This document shows positions 32,100 through 43,316 of a DNA stretch of 64,000 bases, one piece after another (the stretch's first letter is position 1; every line of letters starts with the position of its first letter). The position numbers and the translations under genes were made by a program. The DNA is taken from positions 42,226,722-42,290,721 of the forward strand of contig CM060199.1 in assembly GCA_030562195.1 (NCBI GenBank), given 5' to 3'. Origin of the DNA: Nipponacmea schrenckii. Lineage: Eukaryota > Mollusca > Gastropoda > Lottiidae. Under the pieces are notes generated by a model. The model ran no database searches. It worked only from the letters and a program-made list of their open reading frames with translations, and was not told the origin of the DNA.

Positions 32100-32393
32100 C
32101 TCATTGCAAATTAAGAAGTTTTGGCATATTTGTGATTGAGTAATTACTAACACTCACATCAAGTTCTGTCAAAATTTTGTAAAGAAATCTTCTTACTAGA
32201 GAGTTAGCTAAAATTGGAATGTGTTTTAAAGAACAATGGCAATAATCAATGCTTCTGCTGATTTTCGATAGGATCATCCTTGAGTGATAACTAACACTCA
32301 CACCAAGTTTTATCAAAATCCATCAAGAATTGTGACTTGTACTGAACTTGTAGAGTGTTAACATTTCATGTGGGCATATAAAAAGCTATTTCA
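32100..32393 (-). mobile_element. Pearl/HINE-like fragment, copy 4
   Basis: About two core repeats (TAACACTCACACCAAGTTTTATC, cut here to key words CACACCAAGTTTTATC and TAGAGTGTTAAC) and the end CATGTGGGCATATAAAA. The microsatellite is missing. It lies in an intron of the ISL2EU-1 nuclease gene. Confidence 0.6.
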
Positions 32394-33449
32394 TAATTTC
32401 ATTACTGTCTTGAAGCATAAAACAAATAATGCATAGTTCGGTTGTCCATAAACCTAAGATCACCAGAGTAGATACGACCACCTGTTTTAAATGGACATGG
32501 ATGATTAAAGTATACATGGGTATATAAAAGAAATAACAACAAAATAAAGAAACTTCATTGTAAAACCATGCTTAATTAAACTAAGGATAAAATGTCAAAA
32601 AAATAACATTCAATTTTTCAACAATTTACCATGATGGGCAGATCTTGGTTTATGAAATGACTGTTGATTTTCAGTGCAAGATTTATTGACCAAAACTTCA
32701 CCAGTTTCATTCAGTTTAGCTATCATCAATAAGGCACATGCTATGTGTTTGCAGGTGCCGTGAGGACCTTTACCCGCAGGACATTCACAGTTAGAGTTTT
32801 GCTACTTTCATTTTCAAGTCTTATATCAAATAAACAAGTTCGACCCTGACTTATGTCAATATTATAGTAAGTTCTTCGAATTGCTTACTCTTGCTATTTC
32901 GTCTAGGCCTAATTCTTGATCAAAATGCCGAATTTAGCTTTAAAAAACGAAAATCCGCGTCGGAAGAGCAATTCCTTTTCAAAACACGAATTCCGTCCGC
33001 TATTCGCGGCACTAACCTACTATCATACCTCAATCAACAATTCATTTATAGACACATAAAATTGTATGAAAAATCTTGAAAATAGAACACAGGAGGAATG
33101 ATTTGGAAGGGCATAATACCATGGGTATGTGTAGCCCTACTTATGTTCTTCTCGTTCAGTCGTCCATCAATCAAGTGATTGTTTACCTTGGAAACCGCTG
33201 ATGATTATCAAAATGGACGCCGAAAATATATATAAAACTCACCTCTCAATCAAATCTGCTTTTCTCCCAGTTGTTCTGGCCTTTCGTTTTCGCAATTCCT
33301 GTTTCAGTAGCGAAACTGTCCATGAATTTCTGTCAGTTGGTAATGGTGATATTTTAACGCGAAGTGCCGCCATTACGTTACTTTACGACCTTTAGACCTT
33401 CGCGCCATCTATTGGGCAGGGAAAGATAACTGGATGAACTAACCCCATT

Positions 33450-33865
33450 CGTCTGCTAAATTATTAAAATTGTTTAATCAATATTCTCTTTAACATTCTT
33501 GAATATTCTCGAACTTTATTAACTGCGTCGTAATAGTTCGAGATTCTGTTTAGAAAGGTGAGTGTGTAAAATATTTAATAATAAATTCTCCATTATATGT
33601 TTCAGGTTACGTGACAAGTATTCCACCAGATGTTATGAATAATTAATAATACAGTATTGACTCAGAAATATGTGTAATGTATCATTCCTCTGAGACTGCG
33701 TATTGGAGTATCTTATTAACATAAAATAGGAATATCATTTCTCTGAGACTGCGCAGTTGAATAGTAACTGAATAACAACATCCGTAACTAAGGACCCGTA
33801 CTATAGTACGCTTTTCGATCATGCGCAGTTGAGAAAACAATTAATAAATATTTATGATAATGTGT
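33450..33865 (+). promoter_or_regulatory. Polinton C leader, shortened
   Basis: Aligns with 5715-6500 of A2 (CGTCTGCTAAATTATTAAAA) but lacks ~290 bp around 33535. It keeps one AAGGACCCGTACTATAGTACGC...CATGCGCAG block (split here; 33789-33828). A deletion then joins it directly to the middle of the capsid gene. Confidence 0.6.
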
Positions 33866-34801
33866 TTGTAAATACAATCTCAACAAGAAAATGTAGCAGC
33901 AGACGCCAACCAGGCAGCAGTTAGAGCTAGTGTTAACAATTTGATCAATATAACCAAATTTCAAAATAATGAAGGTTATAAACAGAGGGTTGTATTTTAC
34001 AATAAACCTATTGATAGAAATAGCTGGGGTTCGTACATAAACTGGAATTTATATCCCCTGTTTGGATTACTTGAGCACAGGAAAGTTTACATTGGTCTAC
34101 CCTTCAAAATCCATCTTCAAAGATTAATAAATAACGATAGAATATTTTTTGGAGAAAACAATTCAAATGCTAAATTAGAAATAACCGATATCCAATTATA
34201 CGTGCCAGTAATAACCCCAACAATCGAAGTAGAAACAAGACTTCTTAGTAGTTTGAAAAAAGATATTGAAATAGCATTTTTAAGAAGAAATACGATTGGA
34301 TCGATAACAATCACAGGGGAGAATTTCACATGGCAAGTGACAAATACCACAAAACCAGCGAGATATTTAATACTTGGTTTCAAAAATCTTCCAGATTCAC
34401 AAACGAACAACAACAACAACCTTTTTAAAGTAACTGGTGACAACTTTGGAGATCCTAAAATAAAAAGGGTTCAAGTAAGATTAAACAATGAAAATTATCC
34501 AAATCAACCCTTAAAAATTAATCCCGACACCAAGGACTTTAATGAGTTGTATAGCAACTATAAGCTCATGAGCGAATTATTTGGAAATGTACCACAGTTT
34601 AATTATTTCGATTTTATTTTAAATTATCCTATATTTTGTTTTGATCTCTCTGCTCATAAAGAAGATTTGTTCAAAACAGGCGTACAGTTATCTGTATACA
34701 TTGAAAAAACAGCAGGAGATATGGTAGGGTATTGTCTCTTGTTAGAGGAATCTCGTCATATCATAAATATAATGGATAGAAAGATGAATAGAATTGAATA
34801 A
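33866..34801 (+). pseudogene. Major capsid protein, C-terminal two thirds (C)
   Basis: Open without a start codon: VAADANQAAVRASVNNL, then DRNSWGSYINWNLYPLFG, EHRKVYIGLPFKIHLQRL, FLRRNTIGSITITGENFTWQ and FDLSAHKEDLFKTGVQLSVY. These match the later part of the double jelly-roll capsid proteins of Polintons/adintoviruses. The first ~150 residues, preserved in A2, are deleted together with the 69-aa ORF. The stop is a few bases before the next gene. Confidence 0.75.
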
Positions 34802-34817
34802 ATTTCTAACTTTAAAA

Positions 34818-35384
34818 ATGAAACCAGAAGTTTTAGTCGCTAAAATATTAGAATCAATCGAAAAAGGGAAACCGAAAACAATTAGTTATAATGGTATAAA
34901 GATACATATTTCACAATCGGTGATTAACAAACTAAAAAATCATAAAGTACTGGACAATATTAATTATAATGAAATAGACAAGCAAGCTAAAGAAGGTGGG
35001 TTTCTATTTCTTCTCCCATTAATTTTCGGTGGATTAGCAGCTGCAGGTGCTGTTGCCGGTGGGGCAAGTGGTATAGCTTCAGCGGTAAATAAGAAAAAAA
35101 CAGAAGAAGCTGGAGGCAGAGAAAAACGTAGACATAATTTAGAAATGGAAAAATTAGCCAGGGGTTCTGGAATCAAGGATATCTTAGCAAGTGTTAAACA
35201 ATTCAATCACGCAACCAAGAAAACAGTAAAAGAAGGTTTGTCTAAGTTAATTGATCAAATCGATACGGGTGAAACTGAGATTCAAAAAGAAGGAGAGGGA
35301 TTAATACTTAAACACATTCGCAGTGGTGATGGTTTATTTCTTTCAAAATATAAAGGAGAAGGTATTGTATTAAATCCTCATTAA
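34818..35384 (+). CDS. Hydrophobic minor capsid protein
   Basis: ATG at 34818 (an upstream TTG in the same frame at 34794 is less likely) gives 188 aa, starting MKPEVLVAKILESIEKGKPK. Residues ~60-95 contain GGFLFLLPLIFGGLAAAGAV and a Gly/Ala-rich run, a membrane-inserting segment like those of minor capsid proteins in adenovirus relatives; basic and amphipathic stretches follow (REKRRHNLEMEKL) and the end has GDGLFLSKYKGEGI. Two GEG(L/I)-type repeats resemble protease-cleavable tails. A membrane-penetration role is inferred. Frame intact; ATPase ATG follows after 5 nt. Confidence 0.65.
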   Translation: MKPEVLVAKILESIEKGKPKTISYNGIKIHISQSVINKLKNHKVLDNINYNEIDKQAKEGGFLFLLPLIFGGLAAAGAVAGGASGIASAVNKKKTEEAGGREKRRHNLEMEKLARGSGIKDILASVKQFNHATKKTVKEGLSKLIDQIDTGETEIQKEGEGLILKHIRSGDGLFLSKYKGEGIVLNPH

Positions 35385-35389
35385 AAAAA

Positions 35390-36112
35390 ATGGCTACAAA
35401 ATTTAAACATTCAGATAGGTTTCCACAAAATCCAATGTTAATGTGTATTGTTGGTCAATCAGGATCAGGAAAAACTCACCTCTTATTTAAAATGTTAACA
35501 ACACCCAAATTATTAGATTTTAATTCCCTTTACATTTATACATCAACTCCAGATCAATTATATTATCAATTTCTGAAAGCCTTAGAATATTTACAAAAAG
35601 AAGACATACAGCAAATATTTCGAATTTATGAACAGGATGAAGATCTTCAAAATGATAAAAATATTGAAGAATTTATAAATTATTGTATAAAAGAAAACAA
35701 CCCATCATTAACACCAACTGATATTCAAGTTGTACTAACCAAGAACGTGAATGATTTAGATTTGTCTTATATCGACAAGAAAGGGAAAAACCTGATCATT
35801 TTCGATGATTGCGTAGCACAATCAAACCAAACAGTTCAACAAGAATTCTTTACTAAAGGAAGACATCACAATTGTCATTGTATATACCAATCTCAATCAT
35901 TTTATGGAATGGACGGAATGTTTATTAGAAAAAACGCTAATTGTTTTATTTTGTTTGAATTAAACGATAAAGATCTATCTCAAATACTTCAATCAATAAT
36001 TCATGGTATGGAGAAAGATGAATTTAAAAAACAAGAAGACAATGGAGCAATCCTGACGATCATGGATATATCTTTGTTAATACCAGAAAACCAGCTGGCC
36101 AAAAAGTTATGA
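35390..36112 (+). CDS. FtsK/HerA-type genome packaging ATPase
   Basis: ATG at 35390, 240 aa, the usual size for Polinton/adintovirus ATPases. Walker A is MCIVGQSGSGKTHLLFKM (~20-37), Walker B is GKNLIIFDDCVAQ (~132-144), and a sensor-like segment follows in HHNCHCIYQSQSFYG. In this family the enzyme pumps linear DNA into the capsid. The frame is intact and no key residue is missing. It stands in the late block between the minor capsid gene and an unassigned gene. Confidence 0.9.
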   Translation: MATKFKHSDRFPQNPMLMCIVGQSGSGKTHLLFKMLTTPKLLDFNSLYIYTSTPDQLYYQFLKALEYLQKEDIQQIFRIYEQDEDLQNDKNIEEFINYCIKENNPSLTPTDIQVVLTKNVNDLDLSYIDKKGKNLIIFDDCVAQSNQTVQQEFFTKGRHHNCHCIYQSQSFYGMDGMFIRKNANCFILFELNDKDLSQILQSIIHGMEKDEFKKQEDNGAILTIMDISLLIPENQLAKKL

Positions 36113-36132
36113 CAAATATTTGTAATTAAAAA

Positions 36133-36934
36133 ATGACTGATTGGAATAAAATATTAAAGAGAAATAAAGATTACATTAAAACTAAAGATAAAATAAAATC
36201 TAAAATTGAAGATAGAAGATTATCGCAAAAGGGAATGGAGGAGAGTTTATCAACTTTATTTAAGCCTCTATTAAAACAACAAGAAAATGTTCCTGCTATA
36301 GAAAATGCCCCACCTCCTGCTATAGAAAATGTTCCACCTTTAGAACTAGAAAATACAAATGAATTTATAATAAAATCACTTGATGATATAAAACGTTATT
36401 TTTCAAATCCTGACCCAACATTACCAAAGTCTATTAAACCAGTTGTGGATGATTATGGGTTATTGTTAAATGGTTATAGAATATTGTTTGATAACAATTC
36501 CCCTCAATTTAAAGTAGATACAAAACACTTTATATATAAATTAACACAAGGATTAATAGATTTGATTAACGGAGGAGACATTACCATCGCCAATGACACT
36601 GATTTGATAGATTATTATAAAATTCTTCTTGATACTAAAAAATCAGGAGCCAAAACAAACAGAATGAAAGAAGTTCAACTACATGTAAAAGCTATGCATG
36701 AACCAGATGAATATTGGGAAGAAAATCCAATCGTAGAAGAAATAGATGAATTCAATAATTTGATATCTGGAGAAGGAATAACTTTTTTATCAGATCATCC
36801 CCAATGTAATTATTGAAGCAATGAAACATGGACATCAATCTGATTCAAATGAAATCCACGCTATTTTAAAAAGATTATTAGAAAAGGGAATTATAAATAA
36901 AGACGATTATATTAATGTTTTAAAAAATGGATGA
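36133..36934 (+). pseudogene. Unassigned Polinton protein, frameshifted at the end
   Basis: ATG at 36133 (MTDWNKILKRNKDYIKTKDK). The N-terminal third is charged, with a Pro-rich duplication (VPAIENAPPPAIENVPPLE); then a folded-looking part (VVDDYGLLLNGYRILFD, FIYKLTQGLIDLINGG) and the conserved GEGITFLSDHP near the end. A one-base insertion at ~36800 ends the frame at 36816; the next frame continues as a helical tail (ILKRLLEKGIINKDDYINVL) to a stop at ~36934. It is regularly found next to the ATPase in such elements, but I know no function. Confidence 0.6.
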
Positions 36935-37155
36935 GGAGTTTTTCATAATAACATTATTAACATTATTACCAGGAAGTTATGAATATGTTTCTATCAACGA
37001 ATATATATCTCAATTTGGTGGAAGTCATAAGGACAGACCAAATATTGAATTCGAAGTTAATTTAAATCTGAACAAAATAAAACTAAATCTAAAAGACAAA
37101 CATCAAGTAGATTTCAATGTAGAAAACTCAATAAATGAATTATTAGGTTTTGAAA
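36927..37155 (+). pseudogene. Unassigned Polinton protein, truncated at a deletion
   Basis: ATG at 36927 overlaps the preceding stop (ATGGATGA). MDEEFFIITLLTLLPGSYEY, then EFEVNLNLNKIKLNLKDKHQ and NVENSINELLGFEKK. The FNVENS(L/I)N.LLGF block recurs in metazoan Polinton proteins of unknown function, perhaps a penton or other capsid component. At about 37155 it runs into the antisense end of the polymerase gene, so a deletion removed both 3' ends. Confidence 0.6.
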
Positions 37156-39534
37156 AGAAATTGTATACCAAATCTACACTTGCTCCTTATATATTGTTGT
37201 TCATTTACTTTTTCATAACTTTTTATATTTGAATCAAAATTTGCTTTCAGAGTTTCTTCAGACCATAAATGAAATTCTGTAGTTATATCTTTCTGAACAG
37301 TTTTTCCGTATAAAGAATTACCCAATAATTTCATACAGTCGCTGCCAACTAAATTTCCCTGTTGTTTATATTTGTTTCTTTCTTCTTTTAAAGTTAAAAC
37401 ATAGTCTTTAAAAGGAGGTGTTTTGAAATTTTCTTCATAGACTATCCCATCTAATATTTTGATAATGTTTCCACCAGCTCGAACAATTTCCTGTATGTCA
37501 ACAGAAGTGAGAACGTCATTACAAAAACCATTTCTAAATCGTATCTTATCACCAGATTTTGTTTGGGGTTTATCATCCTCTATAACAGTGTAAGTTATTT
37601 TGTCTTTGGCTGGTATTGGTTGAAAAAACATGTTTTTTGGATACTCAAACCAAACAGATAAAATAGCACACCTTGGTCTAAATTGTTGTTTATTGAAAAG
37701 CTTTACAAATTCTTCCTTTTCATAATCTTTTATAGCTCTTGCTGATTCAGCTTTTGGGTATTCACCATCACACATAGCAGGGGAATATAAACCGTTAGCG
37801 TCAAATGCCATTAATTTAGAACAAGAGATTTTCTTCAACTCTTCGTTAAAATCTTTAGTAGACTGTTGGTATTTTTTGAATAACTCAATTATATCAGAAT
37901 CAGTTGTATTTAAATGATGTTCCATCTAATTTATCCGATTTGAATTTTATTATGTGTGCAGAAACTCTACCTCCTTTTACAGAACGTCTGAAATAATGTC
38001 TGATGAATGGATCTACGTGAGAATATACTTTTTCTCCTTTATACAGATGATACCAACCTTTAAGAGATAAGGCGGGAGCTGTTAAATTATTTATTACACT
38101 TTGATTTATCATAGATCTCATAACTTGATTGTATTTGATCAAACATATGCCTAAACATATAGTATCTCTTTTAGCATAAGGTTCCCATTCTTCTCTTCGG
38201 GACTCCCAATTTGATTCGTTTATAGACGCAATATCTAAATCAATCTTTCTTAAATTCATTGGTAATTCTGATGATTTTCCCCAATCTTTTAAACTTCTTG
38301 CTACATGTTGATATGAACAAGTGAAATTTATTTTTTGAAGATAATTGTTATTGTTGTTAAACTTCTTTTCATTGTTCCATTTTTTCTGTAAAGACTTTTC
38401 TGTATATATATTAGATATTGGTAAACGAAGTATGCCTCTTGTGGTTTTGAGAGGACAGTGAGTTAATTTTGACATATTTTTAATAATAATCCAATTATCA
38501 AAACCACTACCATTATGAGAAACTAAAGTTAATTGTTTTTGATCAACATTTCCTAAATATTTTAACATTTGATCTATACAATCTGTACCTACAAATATAT
38601 GAACTATATTCATTATTTTTTCATAAAATTCTTCAGGAACATTATCTGTGGGTTTTAGATCTGGAAAACGACAATTTATTCGTTCTAATATTTTTCGTAG
38701 CTTTTCCAAATTGACTAAAGAGCATGCATAAGGTATTGTTTTACCAGTTTCTTTTTCTGTATAGGTCTCAGAATCCCAAGAATAAAGAGTTTCGGGTTCG
38801 GAGTTTTGTGACATGGAAGCTGGATTAAATTCTGAAAAAAAGTTAAAAGTTTAAAGTTTTCGTTAAAACAGGAATTCCATACTTGTTCATAGTTGTTTTC
38901 TATTTCATTTATTCCTAAACTTTTGTAATCTCTTTTTATCAAACAGAAATGATTATTGTGTAAATAAAAAAACCCATTCTGATGGAGTGTTTATTTTTCT
39001 AGGATATAAAGTTCTATCTTTAGGATTATAAATTTGGAACGAAGTTTCATTTTTTTCATTGAATTCTCCGATTCGAGCTTGAGTCATAATTCCCTTTCTG
39101 TTATGTTTTGAATAGGAATAAATAAATTTATTAAATTCGTTTGTTAAATCTCGTTTCAAAACATAATTTACACACTTGATAAAACAAGTTCCGTCAGTTG
39201 GAATATAACAATATTTTCCAACATATTCTTTGATTGTAAATAGCAATTGAGTTCCTTTCCCTATATTTGATCTTTTGATTGGTTTGAAATCATCTTTACG
39301 ATATATTATATGACCAGTAAAATACCAATCTGAACTATCTGATTTTTCACTCATATTATTGACAACTCTAGAAATCATTTGAACATTAAAGAAAGATAAA
39401 TTCATATTTTGTTTGAATTCACCATCTTCAAAAATTTTTCCATCGATTTCAATTTGTCCATTAAAAGTATTCATTGTCAATCTTTTTCTTCGGTTTTACA
39501 GCATTAGGTTTTTTTTTAAAATTAATTTAGTCAT
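37143..39534 (-). pseudogene. polB: DNA polymerase B, protein-primed type, truncated (C)
   Basis: Pieces at 38953-39480, 38715-38942, 37900-38814 and 37143-37925 are collinear. N-terminal domain: KYCYIPTDGTCFIKC. Exonuclease motifs: I YSWDSETYT, II SHNGSGFDNW, III YAKRDTICLGI. Palm motif A: MAFDANGLYSPAM; motif B: KLLGNSLYGKT. Motif C (the D-T-D block), the rest of the palm and the thumb are absent, cut at ~37155. Frameshifts near 38945, 38800 and 37910 add to the damage. The intact enzyme would replicate the element's linear DNA from a terminal protein. Confidence 0.85.
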
Positions 39535-40002
39535 GTTTCTTTTTAAATTTTTTATGTTCTATTTTTAATGATTCAATTTTTGTTAACAATTCATCGAATA
39601 TTTCATTAAATTCTTCGAGTTCTTCTATGGTAATTCTTTTATCAGATTTGCTTCTTTCGAAAAAAAATAAATAATTTATCTAAATATGTTCTTATTAAAT
39701 CTGATATGGTTTTATAATATAATTTCTTTTTAGAGGTAAACCCAATAGTAATTAAACCACATGAAGATGTTTGAATAGCTGTAAGAGCTCCTAAGATAGT
39801 TGGAATAAATATTGGAAGAGAAATACTTGCTGTTATAGTAGTTGCTGTTGCTATAAGACAAGCTGATATAACACTTACAGTTTTAAAAGTAGTGTCTATC
39901 TTACTCCAACTTTTTGTAATGATTGAATTCTCCTTCTAACTCTTTTTGTTTACGCATCATAACATCTTGTAAATTCTGTGTGTTTAACTCTTCGGTATTC
40001 AT
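39527..40002 (-). pseudogene. Two-TM Polinton protein (C)
   Basis: ATG at 40002 (MNTEELNTQNLQDVMMRKQK-like). The two hydrophobic segments are conserved (SACLIATATTI, IFIPTILGALTAIQTSSCGL). Frameshifts occur near 39930 and 39665 relative to the intact B copy. Its stop overlaps the polymerase leader ATG at 39534. Confidence 0.65.
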
Positions 40003-40012
40003 TTTTTAAGAA

Positions 40013-40935
40013 TTAAATTAACTGTATTTGTGATAAACCAATGTTTTTCGTAGACCAAAATATTTCATTGTCTTTGTTTCTATAACCAAGATATTCTATA
40101 ATAATTGATATCTCTAATTGAGGTATATATTGAACATTTTTAGGTAAATGATTTGACCATGGTATCACTCCTGTTATACTTTCTATTTTAAAACGTGCAA
40201 AGTAATCTCTATTTTCATCATTTTCTTTTATAAATATGGGAGCTGTTACAAATGTTTTATTTACTTGAGATTTATGAATATCAATTGAAGTAAAAATATT
40301 ATCAAAATCAAAATAAAATCTTATATGTTCAAATTCTTTCCATTTCAAAAATGTATATAATTTTCTTCCATCGTTTTGTAATTCCTTATTATTTATCAAA
40401 TTTAAAATTTGTGGTTTTTCTTTTGTCATTAATATCAAATCCAGGAAATTTAATTTGTAGTCGGTATAGGTAGCTGAAGGAATATTACCAGTGTTTATTC
40501 TATATTCAAATCCATAGACATAATCTGTATCTAGTGGTATTTCATTAACTTTACTTTCATCAAAATTACTACGTGTTGTATTTAGAAAGTTTTTTTTTTC
40601 CACCTTTTGATATTGTCCAGAATTCTAGTTTATTATTTACAGGATATGGTGAGTTTAAAAAACTATGAGAAATAATTGCTGATTTTATTTTTTAATTTAA
40701 AAGGAAATATTATAATAATAATAACCTCTTCATTTAATATTATTGGGGAACTCCCAAATTTAAATCTTGCAACGTTATTTTTTTCAAAAACAGCTTTAAA
40801 TTTAGATGGCTCAATTAAGTCTCCTTCATATGTTGCAACAAATCCATACTTTTCTAAAATACCATCATTAAAAGGTAAAGTAAAATAATAAGGATTTTCT
40901 ATAGGTAGAAATTTTTTATTGATTTTTTGAAACAT
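40013..40935 (-). pseudogene. Unassigned structural protein (C)
   Basis: ATG at 40935 (MFQKINKKFLPIENPYYFTL) opens 90 codons to 40663; after a frameshift near 40600-40660 the rest is open from ~40603 to 40013 (LDTDYVYGFEYRIN, LDLILMTKEKPQILNLINNK, HIRFYFDFDNIF, ISIIIEYLGYRNKD). It is more diverged from A1 and B than those are from each other, yet the frame of the C-terminal 190 residues is preserved. Function unknown. Confidence 0.65.
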
Positions 40936-40968
40936 CTTTTCATTTTTTATGTCACTTGACTCAATTTT

Positions 40969-42229
40969 TTATTTATCTAATTCAGATATGGATGATTTTA
41001 ATCTCTCTAACTCCGCTTTGTCTACTACATTAGCTAATTGCTGTTCGATATAGGTTTTAATTTCTGTTAGTTCACTGTTATCATTAAGCTTAGTTTCTAA
41101 ATCAGATAATTTTTGTTTTAATTTTTCTTCGCTTATACCTTGTTTTAATTTTTCTTCGCTTATACCTGTTTTGATATTAGCTATTAGTTGTTTTACATTT
41201 GATTTTTGTTTGGTAATTTTATCATCTAATTGGGTTATTAATAAATTTAAATTTTGTAATTGAGTTTTATCGGCTACACTAACTAATTGTTGTTGAATAT
41301 AGGTTTTAATTTCTGTTAGCTCGTTGTTATTATTTGTTTCTAATTTAGATAATTCTTGTTTCAGTCTTTCTTCGCTTATACCTGGTTTAATATTATCTAT
41401 TAGTTGTTTCAAATCTATTTCTCTTTTGTAATTCTATCATCTAATTTGGATATTAATGAAATTAAATTCTGTAACCGAGTTTTATCAACCACATTAACTA
41501 ATTGTTGTTGAATATAGGTTTTAATTTCTGTTAGTTTACTGTCATTATTAAGTTTCGTCTCTAGATTAGTTAATTCTTGTTTTAAATTTTCTTCGCTTAT
41601 GCCTGGTTTAATGTTACTTATTAGTTCTTTAACATTTGATTTTTGCTTTGTAATTTTATCGTCTAGTTGAGATATTAATAAATTTAAATTTTGTAATTGA
41701 GATTTATCAACCACATTAACTAATTGTTGTTGAATATAGGTTTTAATTTCTGTTAGTTCATTATCATCATTTAGTTTCGTTTCAAGATTATATAATTCTT
41801 GTTTCAATCTTTCCTCATTTATACCTGGTTTAATGTTACCTATCAGTTGTTTAATATCTGATTTTTGTTTTGTAATTTAGTTGTGATATTAATAAATTTA
41901 TTCTATCCAACTGAGTTTTATCGACTATATTAGCTAATTGTTGTTGATAACTTTCTAGTTTTTTATGATGTGAATCTAAAAGTTTTTGATGATTTTCTAA
42001 TTGGTTTTTACTATCTTTATCTAATACAGTTATTTTTTTATGTAAACTTTTAGTTGTTTGACTTAAATAACCTTTATTCTGTTGAGGAAATCTTAAATTA
42101 GTTATTTTGAAATTATTCATATCTATATCGTGTGTCTCCAGTTTGATCTACAAAATATGGTTTGAATTTACTAAGCGTTGATGTAGGAGCTTCATTCTTT
42201 AAGTTTCCTAGACCAAATTTATTTGCCAT
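40969..42229 (-). pseudogene. Coiled-coil fibre protein (C)
   Basis: Starts near 42229 (MANKFGLGN..), with MNNFKITNLRFPQQ, then heptad-rich units of ~75 residues (41415-41807 and 40969-41412), about four in all. One unit carries an internal duplication (EEKLKQGISEEKLKQ, ~41140). Small deletions near 42130, 41880 and 41413 shift the frame. It has more or differently arranged units than B, so the repeat array changes length between copies. Confidence 0.75.
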
Positions 42230-42233
42230 TTTT

Positions 42234-42638
42234 TTAAACAAGATTTAATACTTTTTGTTCAAATGCTTTACCTAAACTTAATTGATATAAAACCCAAAGT
42301 GAAAGTTGTCCACAAAATTTATCTCCTGGTTTTTGAATTTGAAAAGTAGAACATTTTATTGGACCATAATTCAAATCAATAATTTCTTTAGTTGGATCTA
42401 ATCCATATGAATCAAAAAAATACATTGAATCCCCTTTGAATAAAGCAGAATGATGGACACCTTTTTGATCTGAAGTATGGATATTAGTTATAGCATAAAA
42501 CTTTGTTTTATTTTTAAGAGATGATATTTCATCGCGCATACAGTAGTAAAAAGGTTTTGTGTTTAATTCCTCTGCCCATCTGATTAATTGAAAATTGTGG
42601 TAGTATCTGTTCCGTAAGAATTCTTCGAATGTAATCAT
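42234..42638 (-). CDS. Adenain-like cysteine protease (C)
   Basis: ATG at 42638 gives 134 aa with the same catalytic elements as in B: VHHSALF, YFFDSYGLD, QIQKPG and GDKFCGQLSLWVLYQL. Near the N-terminus a 9-base loss (RNRYYHNFQLIRW) shortens the leader without breaking the frame. The end stops at VLNLV, a few residues before the B copy. The core is intact, unlike most genes of this element. Confidence 0.8.
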   Translation of the reverse strand: MITFEEFLRNRYYHNFQLIRWAEELNTKPFYYCMRDEISSLKNKTKFYAITNIHTSDQKGVHHSALFKGDSMYFFDSYGLDPTKEIIDLNYGPIKCSTFQIQKPGDKFCGQLSLWVLYQLSLGKAFEQKVLNLV

Positions 42639-42641
42639 TTT

Positions 42642-42797
42642 TTAAAAATCAGTTTTTTGAAGTTCGTTTTGATAAAATCTACCCAAGATTTCTTCACCAT
42701 GTAAATCTACTAAGTTGGTGAAGTTTATTAACTTTATCAATAATAAAGATTTCATTCGTCCAATATCCAACATAACCTTTTTCATGAAGTAAATTAA
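42642..42797 (-). pseudogene. Integrase C-terminal end (C), left of LINE-2
   Basis: Reads LVDLHGEEILGRFYQNELQK to the stop at 42642, and further upstream the WTNEIFII segment with a small deletion near 42715. The reading is broken at ~42780-42797 by LINE-2. The next upstream part resumes at 48508. Confidence 0.8.
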
Positions 42798-43316
42798 CCC
42801 CAGTGGACCGGGGTTAAGAATAGGTCCACCGTCCCCCATTGCGTGTCGTAAAAGGCGACTGAATTGGGGCACCTCGTTTGCCGTGAGGTGCGACCCGTGT
42901 CGGTTTTGAATGGACTCCTGGTGGTTGAGGGTAACATACTTCCCAATACATCACTTTGGGCCAGGGGATTCCTAGACGGGTGGCCAGTGTGGCCCACACT
43001 GGTCAATCGGCTTGTCGTGCTGAGCCTATGAGTCAGTGGTTAAAGAAAGAAGTAACGTTTCTTATTGTTGATTTTCTTTTCGCATAGTCAATTAAACTGA
43101 CTCAGAAGCAGCGGCTTGGGTCAATCAGGTAAAGGTTACAACAAGTTGCAGGAATTTTAAATGCCCCATCCTGAACTTTTCTTTATATCTTTATCTGAGT
43201 ATATCTCCTGATTACCCTCTAGGGCGTCCGCGCTGGTTACCCGCGCACAGCCTGCGCTGAAGACGTGGTCCGTGGTGGCCGGGGGTTTCGGGAGATGAAT
43301 CTTGCATATAACATAA

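Larger units (their letters stand above)
26536..33373 (-). pseudogene. SAP-SWIM-YqaJ nuclease, ISL2EU copy 1 (split by LINE-1)
   Basis: Exon 1 from ATG at 33373 (to 33243, GTGAGT donor) encodes a SAP-like helix pair (SLLKQELRKRKARTTGRKAD). A SWIM exon around 32630-32800 reads CECPAGKGPHGTCKH. The YqaJ exon (31343-31919 and upstream to ~32030) has RLTASRFGEICKIT, GASPDGLI and VEVKCP. After the 4.6-kb LINE-1 insertion the end continues at 26536-26759 with YQIQGQLF. The target site HYDE|DGK shows that only the LINE split this exon. The exon matching copy 3 exon 2 was not found intact. Confidence 0.75.
24072..33449 (+). mobile_element. ISL2EU-type DNA transposon, copy 1
   Basis: Imperfect terminal inverted repeats AATGGGGCGAGTTCATCC (24072) and the complement of GGATGAACTAACCCCATT (ending 33449), with further matches AGTTATCT and GGCGCC inside. 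It encodes a THAP-DDE transposase on + and a SAP-SWIM-YqaJ nuclease on -, convergent, the two-gene layout of ISL2EU elements. LINE-1 is inserted in the nuclease gene and a HINE piece in an intron. It lies in the leader of Polinton C; no clean TSD is seen, and the left flank is altered. Confidence 0.8.

Noticed and set aside
32891..33079. 62-aa frame near the ISL2EU-1 right end
   Set aside because: No motif and not collinear with the nuclease exons; treated as chance.
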